A DNA stretch of 64,000 nucleotides from DATFTE01 sp963802575 (GCA_963802575.1 CAWDJF010000009.1:62001-126000); one strand, 5' to 3'. Positions 1-8,847 are shown, numbered from the stretch's first letter. Notes: generated by a model not told the origin, from the letters alone. Numbers and translations are program-made.

Positions 1-2
1 CT

Positions 3-821
3 CCCATTCTTTGGTCGTGGAAGAAATTGGTCGCGCCCATCGCTGGCGCCGTGCTCGCGGCCCTCTTCTTCTATTTAGGATGGATCCACATCGCCAGCGA
101 CTTCACGCTCGCTCACCCCGTGGAAGTAAGCCTCCAACTCGGAGTCTTCATTCTGAGCGGGCTCTGCGTGCTAACCCTCGCCGTCACCGATTTCTGGCAA
201 AATCGTGACGCCGATTCATTGTTCCTCACCCTCTGGGTTCTCGGAACTTTCATCTTTGCGACCTTCATCAATTGGACCATCAACGCCCGGTCGGTTCTCC
301 CACTCGTTCCCGCCGTAGGCATCCTCATCGCCAGGCGCCTCGAAACGACAAACTTCTCCCGCGCCCGCCTCGCCATTCCGCTTGCCCTCTGTTGTTTCCT
401 TTCCTTGTGGATCACCTGCGGAGACGCCGCCTTCGCCAACTCCGCCCGCGAAGCCGCGGACATGATTCATGACCAAACCGCCGGCCAGTCCGGCACTCTC
501 TGGTTCGCGGGACACTGGGGATTTCAGTACTACATGCAGCAACTGGGAGCGCAGCCATACGACCAGAAGACTAACTTGTCCAAGCCAGGAGAGATTCTGA
601 TCATGCCCGGCAACAACAGCAATCTCTTCGAAGTTCCCCCCGATCTGATCACGCACGTCATCGAACTGCCCATGCCCCGCGAAGTCACCACCTCCCGTGG
701 CACGTCCGGCGCTGGATTCTATTCCTCGGTCTGGGGTCCGCTTCCCTTTTCCTTCGGCCCCGTCCCGGCCGAGCGCTACAGCTTCGTCCGTCTGCCGCAG
801 CAACCTCTCGGCCTTCACTAA
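3..821 (+). CDS. GT39-like membrane glycosyltransferase, C-terminal part
   Basis: The reading frame is open to the left edge of the window, so the first visible start (TTG at 27) is not the real one and the gene is 5'-truncated. The visible part has several hydrophobic helices (roughly residues 5-20, 35-55, 68-85 and 112-130 counted from 27), including an FATFINWTINARSVLPLVPAVGIL stretch, written here as the motif NWTINARS followed by LPLVPAVG. Such a helix followed by a soluble tail is typical of the C-terminal half of dolichyl-phosphate-mannose/ArnT-type (GT39/PMT_2) transferases, which move a lipid-linked sugar to a membrane or periplasmic acceptor. The catalytic N-terminal half lies outside the window, so the family call is an inference from the tail. 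Confidence 0.6.
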   Translation, partial: PILWSWKKLVAPIAGAVLAALFFYLGWIHIASDFTLAHPVEVSLQLGVFILSGLCVLTLAVTDFWQNRDADSLFLTLWVLGTFIFATFINWTINARSVLPLVPAVGILIARRLETTNFSRARLAIPLALCCFLSLWITCGDAAFANSAREAADMIHDQTAGQSGTLWFAGHWGFQYYMQQLGAQPYDQKTNLSKPGEILIMPGNNSNLFEVPPDLITHVIELPMPREVTTSRGTSGAGFYSSVWGPLPFSFGPVPAERYSFVRLPQQPLGLH

Positions 822-951
822 AATCGCCGAACACGATTTCTTATCGTGCAATGTTCGCTCGATCAATATTCTTTATCGCTGTGATAGAAACATTCCGTTT
901 GACGGAAAGCCCGATTCAACGCAGAATCTCCACTCAAGTCGGAGGTGATTT

Positions 952-1386
952 TTGAAGATTCTTGACGTGTGCGATCAGAAGACAGCCACAGTCCCCGCGG
1001 ACGCCACCGTCTCCCAAGCCATCGGCGTAATGATTTCCGCCCAGGTAGGCGCCGTTGCGGTCCTCGACCGCTCCCGCATCTGCGGCATCTTCACCGAGCG
1101 CGATGTGCTCGTGAAAGTTGCCCTGAGCGGCAAGAATCCTGCCAGCACGTCGGTATGCGAACTCATGACCGCCCCGGTCGAAACCGCCATCCCCGACATC
1201 ACTCCCATCGAAGCCCTCGGACTCATGGGACAAGGCCACTTCCGCCATCTTCCCATCGTCGACCTCGACGGCAAGTTGCTGGGAATGCTCTCGATGCGCA
1301 ACCTACTGCAATGGCGCACTAACGACTTGCACCGCGAACTCGACGCGTTAGAACAATATTTCGCCAACGATAGCCTGGGCGGATGA
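952..1386 (+). CDS. CBS-domain-pair protein
   Basis: This 144-residue protein is almost entirely two CBS domains (about residues 8-60 and 73-127), with the typical GIFTERDVLVKV and FRHLPIVD...LLGMLSMRNLL signatures. CBS pairs bind adenine nucleotides and usually regulate a partner enzyme or transporter; stand-alone members are common and their partners are often unknown. The start is TTG at 952, chosen because a strong GGAGGTGA sits at 941-948 with correct spacing, and translation from it begins MKILDVCD, which is normal for the family. The gene is monocistronic and converges on the TolC-like gene. Confidence 0.9.
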   Translation: MKILDVCDQKTATVPADATVSQAIGVMISAQVGAVAVLDRSRICGIFTERDVLVKVALSGKNPASTSVCELMTAPVETAIPDITPIEALGLMGQGHFRHLPIVDLDGKLLGMLSMRNLLQWRTNDLHRELDALEQYFANDSLGG

Positions 1387-1388
1387 AG

Positions 1389-1414
1389 AGTAGCGCCGGC
1401 GTCCCGCCGGCCAC
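1389..1414. repeat. 26-bp GC-rich repeat
   Basis: AGTAGCGCCGGCGTCCCGCC followed by GGCCAC; palindromic core CCGGCG...CGCCGG. An identical inverted copy is at 62329-62354. It lies between the convergent CBS and TolC-like genes. Confidence 0.8.
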
Positions 1415-1468
1415 CCATGCTCCAAACTCGTACCACGTCGTCATGGGCAGAGAGTCGATCAGCTTCAA

Positions 1469-2833
1469 TTACTGCATTGCCGGAGCCAGCGGCATATTCA
1501 CCTCGCGTATCGGACGATCCACTTCCCCGGCTCGCGTCGGCGCTTCCAGCCCATCCGTCAGCATGAATCCCTTCAGCGCAATTGCATTCGTCCACAAAGT
1601 TTCGAGCGCCGTGATGTAATCTGCCTGCAGTTGAAAACCTGTCCGCTGCGCAATCAACACCTGCGGATACGCCGCCGCCATCTGCTGATAACTCTTCTTA
1701 TACAAGTCGTACGCCTTCTGCGCCCGCGGCAGCATCCGCTCCCGATATCGCTGCACCGCCAACCGCGAATTGCTGTAGTTCTCTAACGACGAGGCCGCGC
1801 GTTCCTGCAAAACCAGTTGGATTCGCTGTACCTCTTGCCGCGAACGTTCCACCTCCGCTTTCGCCGCCTCCACATTTCCCTGATTGCGATTGAACAAGGG
1901 GATCTCCACTCCCGCATCGGCGAAGCCCTGCAATCCAATCGGACGCCCGCTCGTCGCATCCAATTCCCGGTTCTGCTGCATCCCCGCTCGCAGCTGCAAA
2001 TCCGGAATCGACTCCTTGCGCGCCCGCGCCAGAGACGCCTCCGCTTTCTCCACCCCCGCCTGCGCAATCTTCACCGCCGGACTCTCCTCCACAATCGCCT
2101 GCAGCCATCGCTCAGGACTATCTTCAGGAACATCCTCCAACCGTCCATCCAAATGTGTCATCTTTAATGACGGCTTCCCCACCGCCGCCGCCAGTTCCCG
2201 CCATACCCGCAATTGATTCTGCTCCGCCATCGTCACCGCCAGATCCGCCTGCTCGCTCTCCACCTCCGCCTGCAGGACGTCCGGCTGATCCGCCTGCCCC
2301 ACATTCGCCAGCTGATGCGAAGTCTCCATCGCATCCTGAGCGATTTGCCCGAGTTCGTCGCGCACCTCCACCATCTCCTGCGCCGCCAGCGCCCGATAGT
2401 AAGAAAGCCGCACGCCGTTCAACACTCGCAGCTTTTGCTCTTCCGCCTCCGACACAGCTTGCTTCTTCTCCTGCTCGCGCACCCTGCGGTTCAACCCCAG
2501 TTTGCCGCCCAGCACAATATCCTGGCTCACGAAAAATCCCTGCTCCCCGCCGCGCTGCACGCCGCCGCGAATCTGCTCTCCCTGATAGCCCACCGTCGGA
2601 TTAGGATACAGACCGCTCTGCTGCTCGCGTCCCGCAGCCGCCCGCACCTCCGCCGCACTCTGCGCCAACGTCGGATTATTCTCCAAGGCCATCTGCTCCA
2701 ACTCCTCGAGCGTCAGGGTAGACGGCGCCTCCACGGGATGCTGCATCCCCGGCATCTCCTGCGCCCACGCGCCCAGCGCCACGAAGCCAATCAGCATTGC
2801 TGTCACCTTCAGTGACTTAAACACCACTCTCAT
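1469..2833 (-). CDS. TolC/CzcC-type outer membrane efflux protein
   Basis: This 454-residue protein has a signal peptide (about residues 1-24), an LTLEELEQMALENNPTL motif that is the usual start of the mature outer membrane efflux domain, and long heptad-rich helices in two internal repeats, as in TolC and CzcC/CusC. Such proteins form the outer-membrane channel of RND or ABC exporters. The Met-rich MPGMQH stretch after the signal, and the multicopper oxidase directly upstream on the same strand, suggest copper or heavy-metal efflux. No RND pump or membrane-fusion gene follows: the next gene is convergent. The ATG at 2833 has a GGAG seven bases upstream. Confidence 0.9.
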   Translation of the reverse strand: MRVVFKSLKVTAMLIGFVALGAWAQEMPGMQHPVEAPSTLTLEELEQMALENNPTLAQSAAEVRAAAGREQQSGLYPNPTVGYQGEQIRGGVQRGGEQGFFVSQDIVLGGKLGLNRRVREQEKKQAVSEAEEQKLRVLNGVRLSYYRALAAQEMVEVRDELGQIAQDAMETSHQLANVGQADQPDVLQAEVESEQADLAVTMAEQNQLRVWRELAAAVGKPSLKMTHLDGRLEDVPEDSPERWLQAIVEESPAVKIAQAGVEKAEASLARARKESIPDLQLRAGMQQNRELDATSGRPIGLQGFADAGVEIPLFNRNQGNVEAAKAEVERSRQEVQRIQLVLQERAASSLENYSNSRLAVQRYRERMLPRAQKAYDLYKKSYQQMAAAYPQVLIAQRTGFQLQADYITALETLWTNAIALKGFMLTDGLEAPTRAGEVDRPIREVNMPLAPAMQ

Positions 2834-2895
2834 AACGTTCTCCGAATCTTTGAATTTCTTAGCGCCCTTTGCGCAACCTTAGCGTCCTTTGCGTT

Positions 2896-3141
2896 TCAAG
2901 CTTTAACTTTCATCCGCATAATCTCGTCATACTTCTCCGGCTCCAGCACCCGCACAAACGTCATCATCCCCTGCATGAACCCGCTCCAACCGGGACGCAG
3001 CCCATAGTTCTCCGGCTTCTCCACCATCTTGTCCATCGCCATCGCCGGACCTTCCATGAACGCATCCTGCGGAAACCCTGGCACCGAGTTGGCATCTTTG
3101 CTGACATCCACCTGCATCATCTCCATTCCCTGATGCTGCAT
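2896..3141 (-). pseudogene. Displaced C-terminal end of the multicopper oxidase
   Basis: This 81-residue frame (starting MQHQGMEMMQV, ending DEIMRMKVKA) is not preceded by a ribosome binding site. It directly continues the multicopper oxidase in another reading frame, and Met-rich tails of this kind (GMEMMQVD...FVRVLEPEKYDEIMRMK) belong to the C-terminus of related acidobacterial copper oxidases as I remember them. The switch point lies near 3155-3170, where one missing base would rejoin the frames. It is either a genuine frameshift or a sequencing error. Confidence 0.6.
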
Positions 3142-4313
3142 CCCGCCCGTGCGGTCGCCTTCTCATCCGTCGATCCCACGCCCATCCCGCGCCCCAGGCT
3201 TGGCCCGTTGTCTCCGCCGCGCACCATGCCCATTCCCTCTTCCATCCCTAATCCCGCAGGCATTCCACCCCGCCGCGTCATCGGGCCCACCATCGACGAC
3301 ATCTGATTCATCATGTGATGTGGCAGGTGGCAGTGAATCATCCAGTCGCCGGGATTATTCGCCACAAATTCCACATCGCACGCCTCCGCCACTCCCACCA
3401 GCGCCGTGTTTTTCGGACCCCACGCCGCCTGCGGCTGCCGCCCCGCCTCCGACCCTGTAATGACAAAAGTGTGACCATGTAAATGTATGGGATGATGATC
3501 CATCCCCAGATTGACAAACCGCAGCCGCACCCGGTCATTCAACCGAACCAATATCGGCGTCGTTGCCGGACCTGACTTCCCGTTCAAGGTCAGCCAGTTG
3601 AACTCCATGTTCATCGAATTCGGCACAGAATTATTCGGCAGCACCGCATACTCCTGCAAAATCAGCGCGAAATCCTGGTCCACCGCCGGCTCATACGCTT
3701 CCTTCGGATGCATGATGAACGCGCCAATCATCCCCATCATTTCCTGCATCGCCATATGCGAGTGATAAAAGAATGTCCCCGCCTGATGCAGCGTGAACTC
3801 GTAAACAAATCGCCCTCCCGGCGCGATCGGATCCTGGCTGCTCCCCGGCGCTCCATCCATCGCAAAAGGAATTTCAAATCCATGCCAGTGCATCGACGTC
3901 GGCTCCGGTAGATGGTTGTCCACGATGATGCGTACTCTGTCACCTTGCGTGACTTGGATCGTCGGTCCTGGCGCGCTGCCGTTGTATCCCCAAAGATCGA
4001 CCACCTTCCCCGGCATCAACTCCTGCTTCACCGGCTCGGCAATCAGATGAAACTCCTTCACCCCGCCATCCATGCGAAACGGCAACTGCGGAACATCGGG
4101 AGTCTGCACTGCAACCGGTCGGAGACCCGTCAGAGGGTGCGCCACCCTTGTCGCGTTCTTTGCGACAGGGTGGGGATTTTGTTGGTCGCCGGGTGCCCCA
4201 CCTTTCGCGCTTTTCGAAAGGTGGGATTCGCCCTGCGCATGCGAAACCGCGTGCGCCGCCAACCCGGCCCCAACTCCCAGAACGCTTGTAAGAAACCCAC
4301 GTCGATTCTTCAT
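3117..4313 (-). CDS. Tat-exported multicopper oxidase (frameshifted near its end)
   Basis: A twin-arginine signal (KNRRGFL) at residues 3-9 precedes cupredoxin domains carrying all four copper motifs: HWHG at 142-145, HSH at 184-186, HPIHLHGHTF at 274-283, and HCHLPHHMMNQM at 327-338 with the type-1 ligands Cys328, His333 and Met338. It should oxidise Cu(I) or organic substrates in the periplasm. The frame ends prematurely at 3117 in an unrelated tail, while the expected Met-rich C-terminus continues in the frame at 2896-3141, so the gene carries a one-base frameshift near 3160. Residues 30-60 are the translation of two REP-type palindromes (4135-4226), which inserted in frame between the signal peptide and domain 1. 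The start has a GAGG eight bases upstream. Confidence 0.88.
   Translation of the reverse strand: MKNRRGFLTSVLGVGAGLAAHAVSHAQGESHLSKSAKGGAPGDQQNPHPVAKNATRVAHPLTGLRPVAVQTPDVPQLPFRMDGGVKEFHLIAEPVKQELMPGKVVDLWGYNGSAPGPTIQVTQGDRVRIIVDNHLPEPTSMHWHGFEIPFAMDGAPGSSQDPIAPGGRFVYEFTLHQAGTFFYHSHMAMQEMMGMIGAFIMHPKEAYEPAVDQDFALILQEYAVLPNNSVPNSMNMEFNWLTLNGKSGPATTPILVRLNDRVRLRFVNLGMDHHPIHLHGHTFVITGSEAGRQPQAAWGPKNTALVGVAEACDVEFVANNPGDWMIHCHLPHHMMNQMSSMVGPMTRRGGMPAGLGMEEGMGMVRGGDNGPSLGRGMGVGSTDEKATARAGCSIREWR
4135..4226. repeat. Two REP-type palindromes inside the oxidase gene
   Basis: Positions 4135-4176 and 4191-4226 each hold a palindrome of the GGGTGCCCCACC...GGTGGGGA family found intergenically elsewhere in the window. 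The stems are CCACCCTTGTCGC/GCGACAGGGTGG and CCACCTTTCG/CGAAAGGTGG. Both lie within the coding region and leave the oxidase frame open. Confidence 0.85.
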
Positions 4314-4411
4314 AAATGTCCCCTCGAAATAAGCCCACGTGGGACGGACGCCTTCGTCCGCCCAGCCGCAAAGCGGCGCAAGAATCTCTTCAAACTAATG
4401 TCCGAGAAAAT

Positions 4412-4822
4412 TCAGATCCGAAGAATGGACTTCCCACAACTCGCCAGACCGGGCGGCCCGGCAACTTCAAAATGCACACTCGCGATCCCATCGTTCTCCG
4501 CAGCTTCGCCGACAACTTCTCGAACCCGCGGATTCAACCCGCTGGAGAGTCGCACCGGAGCAAGAGATCTTCCCTCGCGAGCCACGAACGCCGCGGAACA
4601 ATTCGCCCCACAAAGCCTTGAGGCGAAGCTCGAGGAACTCCCCGGCCGTGCATGTCCCATCCCCGCATGATGATGACCAACCATCCCCGACGCAGCCACC
4701 TCATGATGCTCGTGCCCTCCATGGGACCCCAAACACCAGATCGCACACGCCTCCGCCGGACTCACGGTGCCAATCAAGATCACCGAAAGCAGAACCACCA
4801 CCGCCGACAGACGTGACATCAT
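4412..4822 (-). CDS. Small His/Met/Cys-containing secreted protein
   Basis: This 136-residue protein starts with a signal peptide (MMSRLSAVVVLLSVILIG...AEA), followed by CAIWC and a His-rich segment (HGGHEHHEV, GHHHAGMGH) and further Cys pairs (CGANC). No family was recognised. The His and Cys clusters suggest metal binding, and its position upstream of the multicopper oxidase and TolC-like genes on the same strand, with a gap of 98 bases, suggests a copper-handling cluster. The start at 4822 was chosen over an upstream frame start because the signal peptide begins there; a second Met follows immediately at 4819. Confidence 0.6.
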   Translation of the reverse strand: MMSRLSAVVVLLSVILIGTVSPAEACAIWCLGSHGGHEHHEVAASGMVGHHHAGMGHARPGSSSSFASRLCGANCSAAFVAREGRSLAPVRLSSGLNPRVREVVGEAAENDGIASVHFEVAGPPGLASCGKSILRI

Positions 4823-4919
4823 TTCCGAAACTCTACCCCACCCACAGGAACGCACGCAACCTCGATGGGCCCAAAAACTGATAGAATCGCGCCGCTCGTT
4901 TTCGACCTCGGAGGTCCGC

Positions 4920-6005
4920 ATGTCGAAATTGACGCTCGTCCTCGTCGCCTTTTTTGCCCTGAACACCAGCACCGGATTCCAACGTTACCAAAATTATCCA
5001 ACGGCCACCGGTCCCTATGGCATCGCAGTGGCAGACTTCAATAGCGACGGCAAACCCGACCTTGCCATCGCCGTCAACTTCGGTGGCGTCAGCATCCTCT
5101 TCGGCCACGGAGACGGCTCCTTCGGCAAGCACCACGACTACCCCACCGGAAACGGTCCCTCTAACGTCGTCGCCGCCGACTTCAATCACGACGGCAAAAT
5201 CGATCTTGCTGTCACTAACGCCGGACTCCTGGGCGACGGAACCACCCTCAGCATTCTTATGGGCAACGGCGACGGCACTTTCCAGCCCCACGTCGACTAC
5301 CCAACTGGAGTTCGCCCCGAGCAAATCGCTCTCGGCGATTTCAACGGCGACGGCAACCTCGATCTCGCCTTCCCCGCCCTCATCGATCGGACCGTCAACG
5401 TCCTGCTCGGCAATGGCGACGGTACTTTCCAGCCCCACATGGATTTCCCGCTTCAAGTCGACCCTTACTCGATCGCCACTGCCGACTTTAACGCCGACGG
5501 ACATCTCGACCTCGTCGCCGCCAACCAATACAGCGGCTCGCTCAGCGTGCTCTTGGGCAATGGAGATGGCACCTTCCAGCCGCAACAGATCTATCAGACC
5601 GGATCAGCCGGCAGCGTGGCCGTCGCCGACTTTAACGGAGATCAAAAGACCGACATCGTCGTAACCAACTCCATCAAAACCGTCGGCATCATGTTGGGCA
5701 ATGGGGATGGGACGTTTCAGACGCCGGTGAGTTACACGACCAATCGTGAACCGGGTAATCTCACGGTCGGCGACCTCAATCGCGATGGCAAAGTCGACCT
5801 GGCGGTGCTGAGTTCGGCGAACGATACTGTAAGTGTGCTCAACGGAAACGGCGACGGCACCTTCCAGCCCCACGTCGATTACGGTACCGGCCCAACGCCG
5901 CAAACGGTGACTATCCACGACCTAAACCACGACGGATACCCCGACCTCGCCATCCCCCACGGCCTTATCACCGTCAGCGTCCTGCTAAACAGCGGAGCCC
6001 ACTAA
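4920..6005 (+). CDS. Secreted FG-GAP/VCBS repeat protein
   Basis: The ATG at 4920 follows a GGAGG (4910-4914) and opens a signal peptide (MSKLTLVLVAFFALNTSTG). The remaining 340 residues are about seven repeats of the pattern VADFNxDGxxDLA...LGNGDGTFQ, the calcium-binding FG-GAP/VCBS blade motif that builds an integrin-like beta-propeller. These proteins are secreted and often adhesive, but no ligand can be read from sequence. The gene is divergent from the copper cluster (98 bases between starts) and appears monocistronic. Codon use shifts from C-ending to G-ending around 5700, but the repeats continue unbroken. Confidence 0.88.
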   Translation: MSKLTLVLVAFFALNTSTGFQRYQNYPTATGPYGIAVADFNSDGKPDLAIAVNFGGVSILFGHGDGSFGKHHDYPTGNGPSNVVAADFNHDGKIDLAVTNAGLLGDGTTLSILMGNGDGTFQPHVDYPTGVRPEQIALGDFNGDGNLDLAFPALIDRTVNVLLGNGDGTFQPHMDFPLQVDPYSIATADFNADGHLDLVAANQYSGSLSVLLGNGDGTFQPQQIYQTGSAGSVAVADFNGDQKTDIVVTNSIKTVGIMLGNGDGTFQTPVSYTTNREPGNLTVGDLNRDGKVDLAVLSSANDTVSVLNGNGDGTFQPHVDYGTGPTPQTVTIHDLNHDGYPDLAIPHGLITVSVLLNSGAH

Positions 6006-6008
6006 AGC

Positions 6009-6121
6009 TCGTGTAGCGGCGGACGCCCTCGTCCGCCAGGGTGCCACCTTTGCGCACTTCGCAAAGATGGAATTCCACTGCTCTCAAACCCTTGTCATTC
6101 CGACCGGAGGGAGGAATCTGC
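6009..6121. repeat. Cluster of three intergenic palindromic repeats
   Basis: Three dispersed repeat families sit side by side: a GCGGACGCCCTCGTCCGC palindrome (6016-6037), a REP copy (GGGTGCCACCTTTGCG...CGCAAAGATGG, 6041-6070) and a copy of the GTCATTCCGA...GGAATCTGC element (6094-6121). After them comes a CTTTGCG-rich stretch (6127-6170). No gene is seen here. Confidence 0.75.
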
Positions 6122-6241
6122 TTTTCTTCGCGTCCTTTGCGGCCTTTCTTCGCGCCCTTTGCGTTCAAAAGCTTTTAACAGCCCGCGAAACCCCCAATAT
6201 CCTCAACCCCAGTGTCATCCTGAGCAGCGGCGTCAGAAACA

Positions 6242-7669
6242 TCACGGCGCCGTCAACGTCGTCGTCTGCAGCATCCCCGCATTCGACCCGCCGCTGGTCC
6301 ACACCGGATGCGCGATCCCGCCCGATGGCTCCGCCACCATGCCCGCATAATCCCCGATAAATATACCCGCGGAGATCAGCGCTGGAGTAACTCGTGCATT
6401 GGGTGCAAATGTCGCCGCGTTATCCTTACTGTAAGTCGCGTAAATATCGTATTGCGCGGTACCCGAGGCGTTCCGTGTATCGAACCATGACATATGCAGG
6501 ATGCCTCCATTGTCCACGGAAGCCGCCGGAAAAATCCTCTGCCCCGCCGTCGAGTCATTCACCGATATCGGAGTCGTAAATCCCCCTGCCCCCTTCGGCG
6601 AATTCGACCGCGTCACCACAATATCCGAGCCGGTTCCGTTCTGCTGCGCGTAAATGTCGTAAACATACTCCGCGCCCGCTACCGGACTAACTACAATCGT
6701 CGGCCCGCTATTCTTGCGATAGGAAGTCGAAAACGTCAGATCCGCATACGACGGCGTAATCGACGCCGGCGTCGAAAACGTCTGTCCTCCATCCGTCGAC
6801 ATCGCCAGCATATGTTGCGCCTGGCCACTCCCAAGCGACACCTCAAACGACGAGTACACCGTGCCATCCGATCCCACCGCCATCTGCGGCCACTCCACGT
6901 CGGTTGTCCCCGACGTCAATAACATGGGAGTGGACCACGTCACCCCATGATCCGTCGAACGCGACACCGCAATGAACTTATTCGTACAACCGCTCGACGA
7001 ACATCCTGTAAAGTGAATCCAAGTCACATATACATTTCCCGAAGAACTCGCACTGCTGTTGTCCACCGCCAGCGAGTCCTTGTCTTCGCCAAATGTGTCG
7101 TTCGTCGAGGTGTTAGTAAATACAGGACGGCATACCGACGCCGTCAACGTCACGCTGGGCAGCGACCCCACGCACACATACACTCCTGACCCCGGATGTG
7201 GTCCCGACCCCGGCGCCTGCGCGTAAATCCCGCTCAGGAACACATTCCCCAACTTATCAATCCCAATGCTGGGATCGCGATTGTCCGCCCACACCGCGCC
7301 ATCCGAGGTTGTCGGGGTGGTGCCGCCGCTGAGTGGTACAAAATTGTCGTTCCACACGGCTCCGCCATTCGTCGAAATCGAATAGCGCGTCGTACCCAAC
7401 CCGCTCGTTCGCAACGAGAAGTCTGTGATCATTCCCACCAGGTTTGAGTGATTGTTGGGGTCGATCGCAATCACCTCTTCCGCCTCGGGCTGCAAGGTTG
7501 TCGCCGTGACGATCGTTCCTACCGCATAAGCGCTTCCATGAAATTTCGGTGGAGGCGGAGGAGGAGGGGGATTATTCGACGACGAGGAACCGCCGCCACA
7601 GCCGTTCCACATCAACAACGACAAAAGGCTTCCTGCAATTGCCACCAGCCAGAGACGACGCTTGTCCAT
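6242..7669 (-). CDS. Secreted sialidase/BNR-fold lipoprotein
   Basis: This 475-residue protein begins MDKRRLWLVAIAGSLLSLL...WNGCGGGSSSS, a lipoprotein-type signal with the acylation Cys at about residue 23 and a Ser/Pro linker (eight prolines). The body contains several BNR/Asp-box motifs (for example STNGGAVWNDN, STDHGVTWSTP, STDGGQTFSTP), as in six-bladed sialidase-type propellers. No catalytic Arg triad could be assigned, so glycosidase activity is not claimed. The start at 7669 was chosen because GGGAG lies ten bases upstream; an upstream ATG at 7678 has worse spacing. It converges on the FG-GAP gene. Confidence 0.8.
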   Translation of the reverse strand: MDKRRLWLVAIAGSLLSLLMWNGCGGGSSSSNNPPPPPPPPKFHGSAYAVGTIVTATTLQPEAEEVIAIDPNNHSNLVGMITDFSLRTSGLGTTRYSISTNGGAVWNDNFVPLSGGTTPTTSDGAVWADNRDPSIGIDKLGNVFLSGIYAQAPGSGPHPGSGVYVCVGSLPSVTLTASVCRPVFTNTSTNDTFGEDKDSLAVDNSSASSSGNVYVTWIHFTGCSSSGCTNKFIAVSRSTDHGVTWSTPMLLTSGTTDVEWPQMAVGSDGTVYSSFEVSLGSGQAQHMLAMSTDGGQTFSTPASITPSYADLTFSTSYRKNSGPTIVVSPVAGAEYVYDIYAQQNGTGSDIVVTRSNSPKGAGGFTTPISVNDSTAGQRIFPAASVDNGGILHMSWFDTRNASGTAQYDIYATYSKDNAATFAPNARVTPALISAGIFIGDYAGMVAEPSGGIAHPVWTSGGSNAGMLQTTTLTAP

Positions 7670-7800
7670 AGGGCCCATGCTCCCGGAAATCTGTGCGCAA
7701 AAGCATACACTACTCCCCGGGCTTTTCAGCCCTGCAGGAGAGGTTGCCAATCTTTCAGCTTGCCCCTGTGAACTGGAACGACGATTCTTTGAGCTCCGTA

Positions 7801-7880
7801 GGAGCGACTGCCAATAGCCCGGCGCTTCAGCGCCGGGACCAGCGCCCTCTTTGAGCAAGTCCCGTAGGGACGACTGGGAC
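7801..7880. repeat. Intergenic palindromes upstream of the methyltransferase
   Basis: The region holds a CCCGGCGCTTCAGCGCCGGG palindrome (about 7818-7837) and related GTAGG(A/G)(G/A)CGACTG units (for example 7797-7810 and 7863-7876). They resemble the other short dispersed repeats in this window. No gene is seen between 7670 and 7953. Confidence 0.6.
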
Positions 7881-7953
7881 CTTATCTATGCCCTGTACGT
7901 TTAGGTCGCGTCCCCGGGGGTGCGGCCTTTCACTATCGTAGAATTAAACAAGC

Positions 7954-8601
7954 GTGCAACCCTCTTACATCCCCGCTCTCCGCTTTCGCGCGCTTACCCC
8001 TTGGTACGACTTCATCATCCAGGCCACAATCCGCGAGCGCGCTTTTAAATCCAGACTCATCCAGGAGGCATCCCTCGAGCCAGAAGACCGCATTCTTGAC
8101 CTCGGCTGCGGCACCGGCACACTCACCATCCTCTTGAAGTCCCAGCATCCCGAGACCCGCGTCGAGGCCATCGACGCCGATCCCCAAATCCTAGGCATGG
8201 CTCGTGACAAGGCTGCGCGTACCGGACTCGATATCACCTTTCATCAGGTGATGTCTTACGCCCTGCCATTTCCTGACGCGTCTTTCAACCATGTCTTCTC
8301 CAGCCTCCTGTTTCATCACCTCACGCGAGACCAAAAGATCGGCACGCTCGCCGAGGTCCTCCGCATCCTTCGCCCCGGCGGCCGCCTTCATATCGCCGAT
8401 TTTGGACGCCCACAGAACGCAGCCATGCGTGCTGCCTTCTTCTTCGTGCAAACCTTCGACGGATTCGCAACCACGCAAGACAACGTGGACGGCCTGCTAC
8501 CCAGCCTCATCCACGACGGCGGCTTCCCCACTCCCGACGAGACCGCAACCTTCGCCACCATGTTCGGCACCATCCGCCTCCTGCAAACGCAGAAACCGTG
8601 A
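7954..8601 (+). CDS. Class I SAM-dependent methyltransferase
   Basis: This 215-residue protein has the Rossmann methyltransferase motifs: LDLGCGTGTLTI (motif I, about residues 49-60), an acidic end of strand 2 (EAIDADPQ), a PFPDASFNHVFSSLLFHHL motif IV and LRPGGRLHIADFG (post-motif), as in the Methyltransf_11/UbiE group. The substrate cannot be read from sequence. The start is GTG at 7954. The gene stands alone between convergent or divergent neighbours, so context gives no hint of the pathway. Confidence 0.85.
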   Translation: MQPSYIPALRFRALTPWYDFIIQATIRERAFKSRLIQEASLEPEDRILDLGCGTGTLTILLKSQHPETRVEAIDADPQILGMARDKAARTGLDITFHQVMSYALPFPDASFNHVFSSLLFHHLTRDQKIGTLAEVLRILRPGGRLHIADFGRPQNAAMRAAFFFVQTFDGFATTQDNVDGLLPSLIHDGGFPTPDETATFATMFGTIRLLQTQKP

Positions 8602-8717
8602 ATGAGCACAATGTGGCGCGGACCTGCCCTGAGCGCAGTCGAAGGGGCCCTCGCCCGCGTCTCGCCACGAGAAATCCCTGTAAATCGCCGATACCTTAAG
8701 GATCTTGCGCAAACAAA

Positions 8718-8743
8718 AAAGGGCCGCCCCAAAGCGGCCCTTT
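8718..8743 (-). terminator. Rho-independent terminator
   Basis: A perfect 10-bp inverted repeat, AAAGGGCCGC/GCGGCCCTTT, flanks a six-base loop. On the minus strand it is followed by TTTTTTGTTT, so it best terminates the lipoprotein gene that ends at 8848. It may also act weakly on the rightward methyltransferase transcript. Confidence 0.75.
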
Positions 8744-8789
8744 CTCGGCACTCGGTACACTCAGTACGACGCACTCGGTGCTCACCACA

Positions 8790-8824
8790 TTGTCATTCCG
8801 AGCAAAGCGAGGAATCTGCTTTAC
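8790..8824. repeat. GTCATTCCGA...GGAATCTGC dispersed repeat
   Basis: This is a copy of an element with inverted arms (TTGTCATTCCGAGC and GAGGAATCTGC), also seen at 6094, 12149 and 35015. Short elements with this sequence are widespread in several bacterial phyla; their function is unknown. Confidence 0.7.
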
Positions 8825-8847
8825 TAGGTACTGGGTACTGAAGCAGA

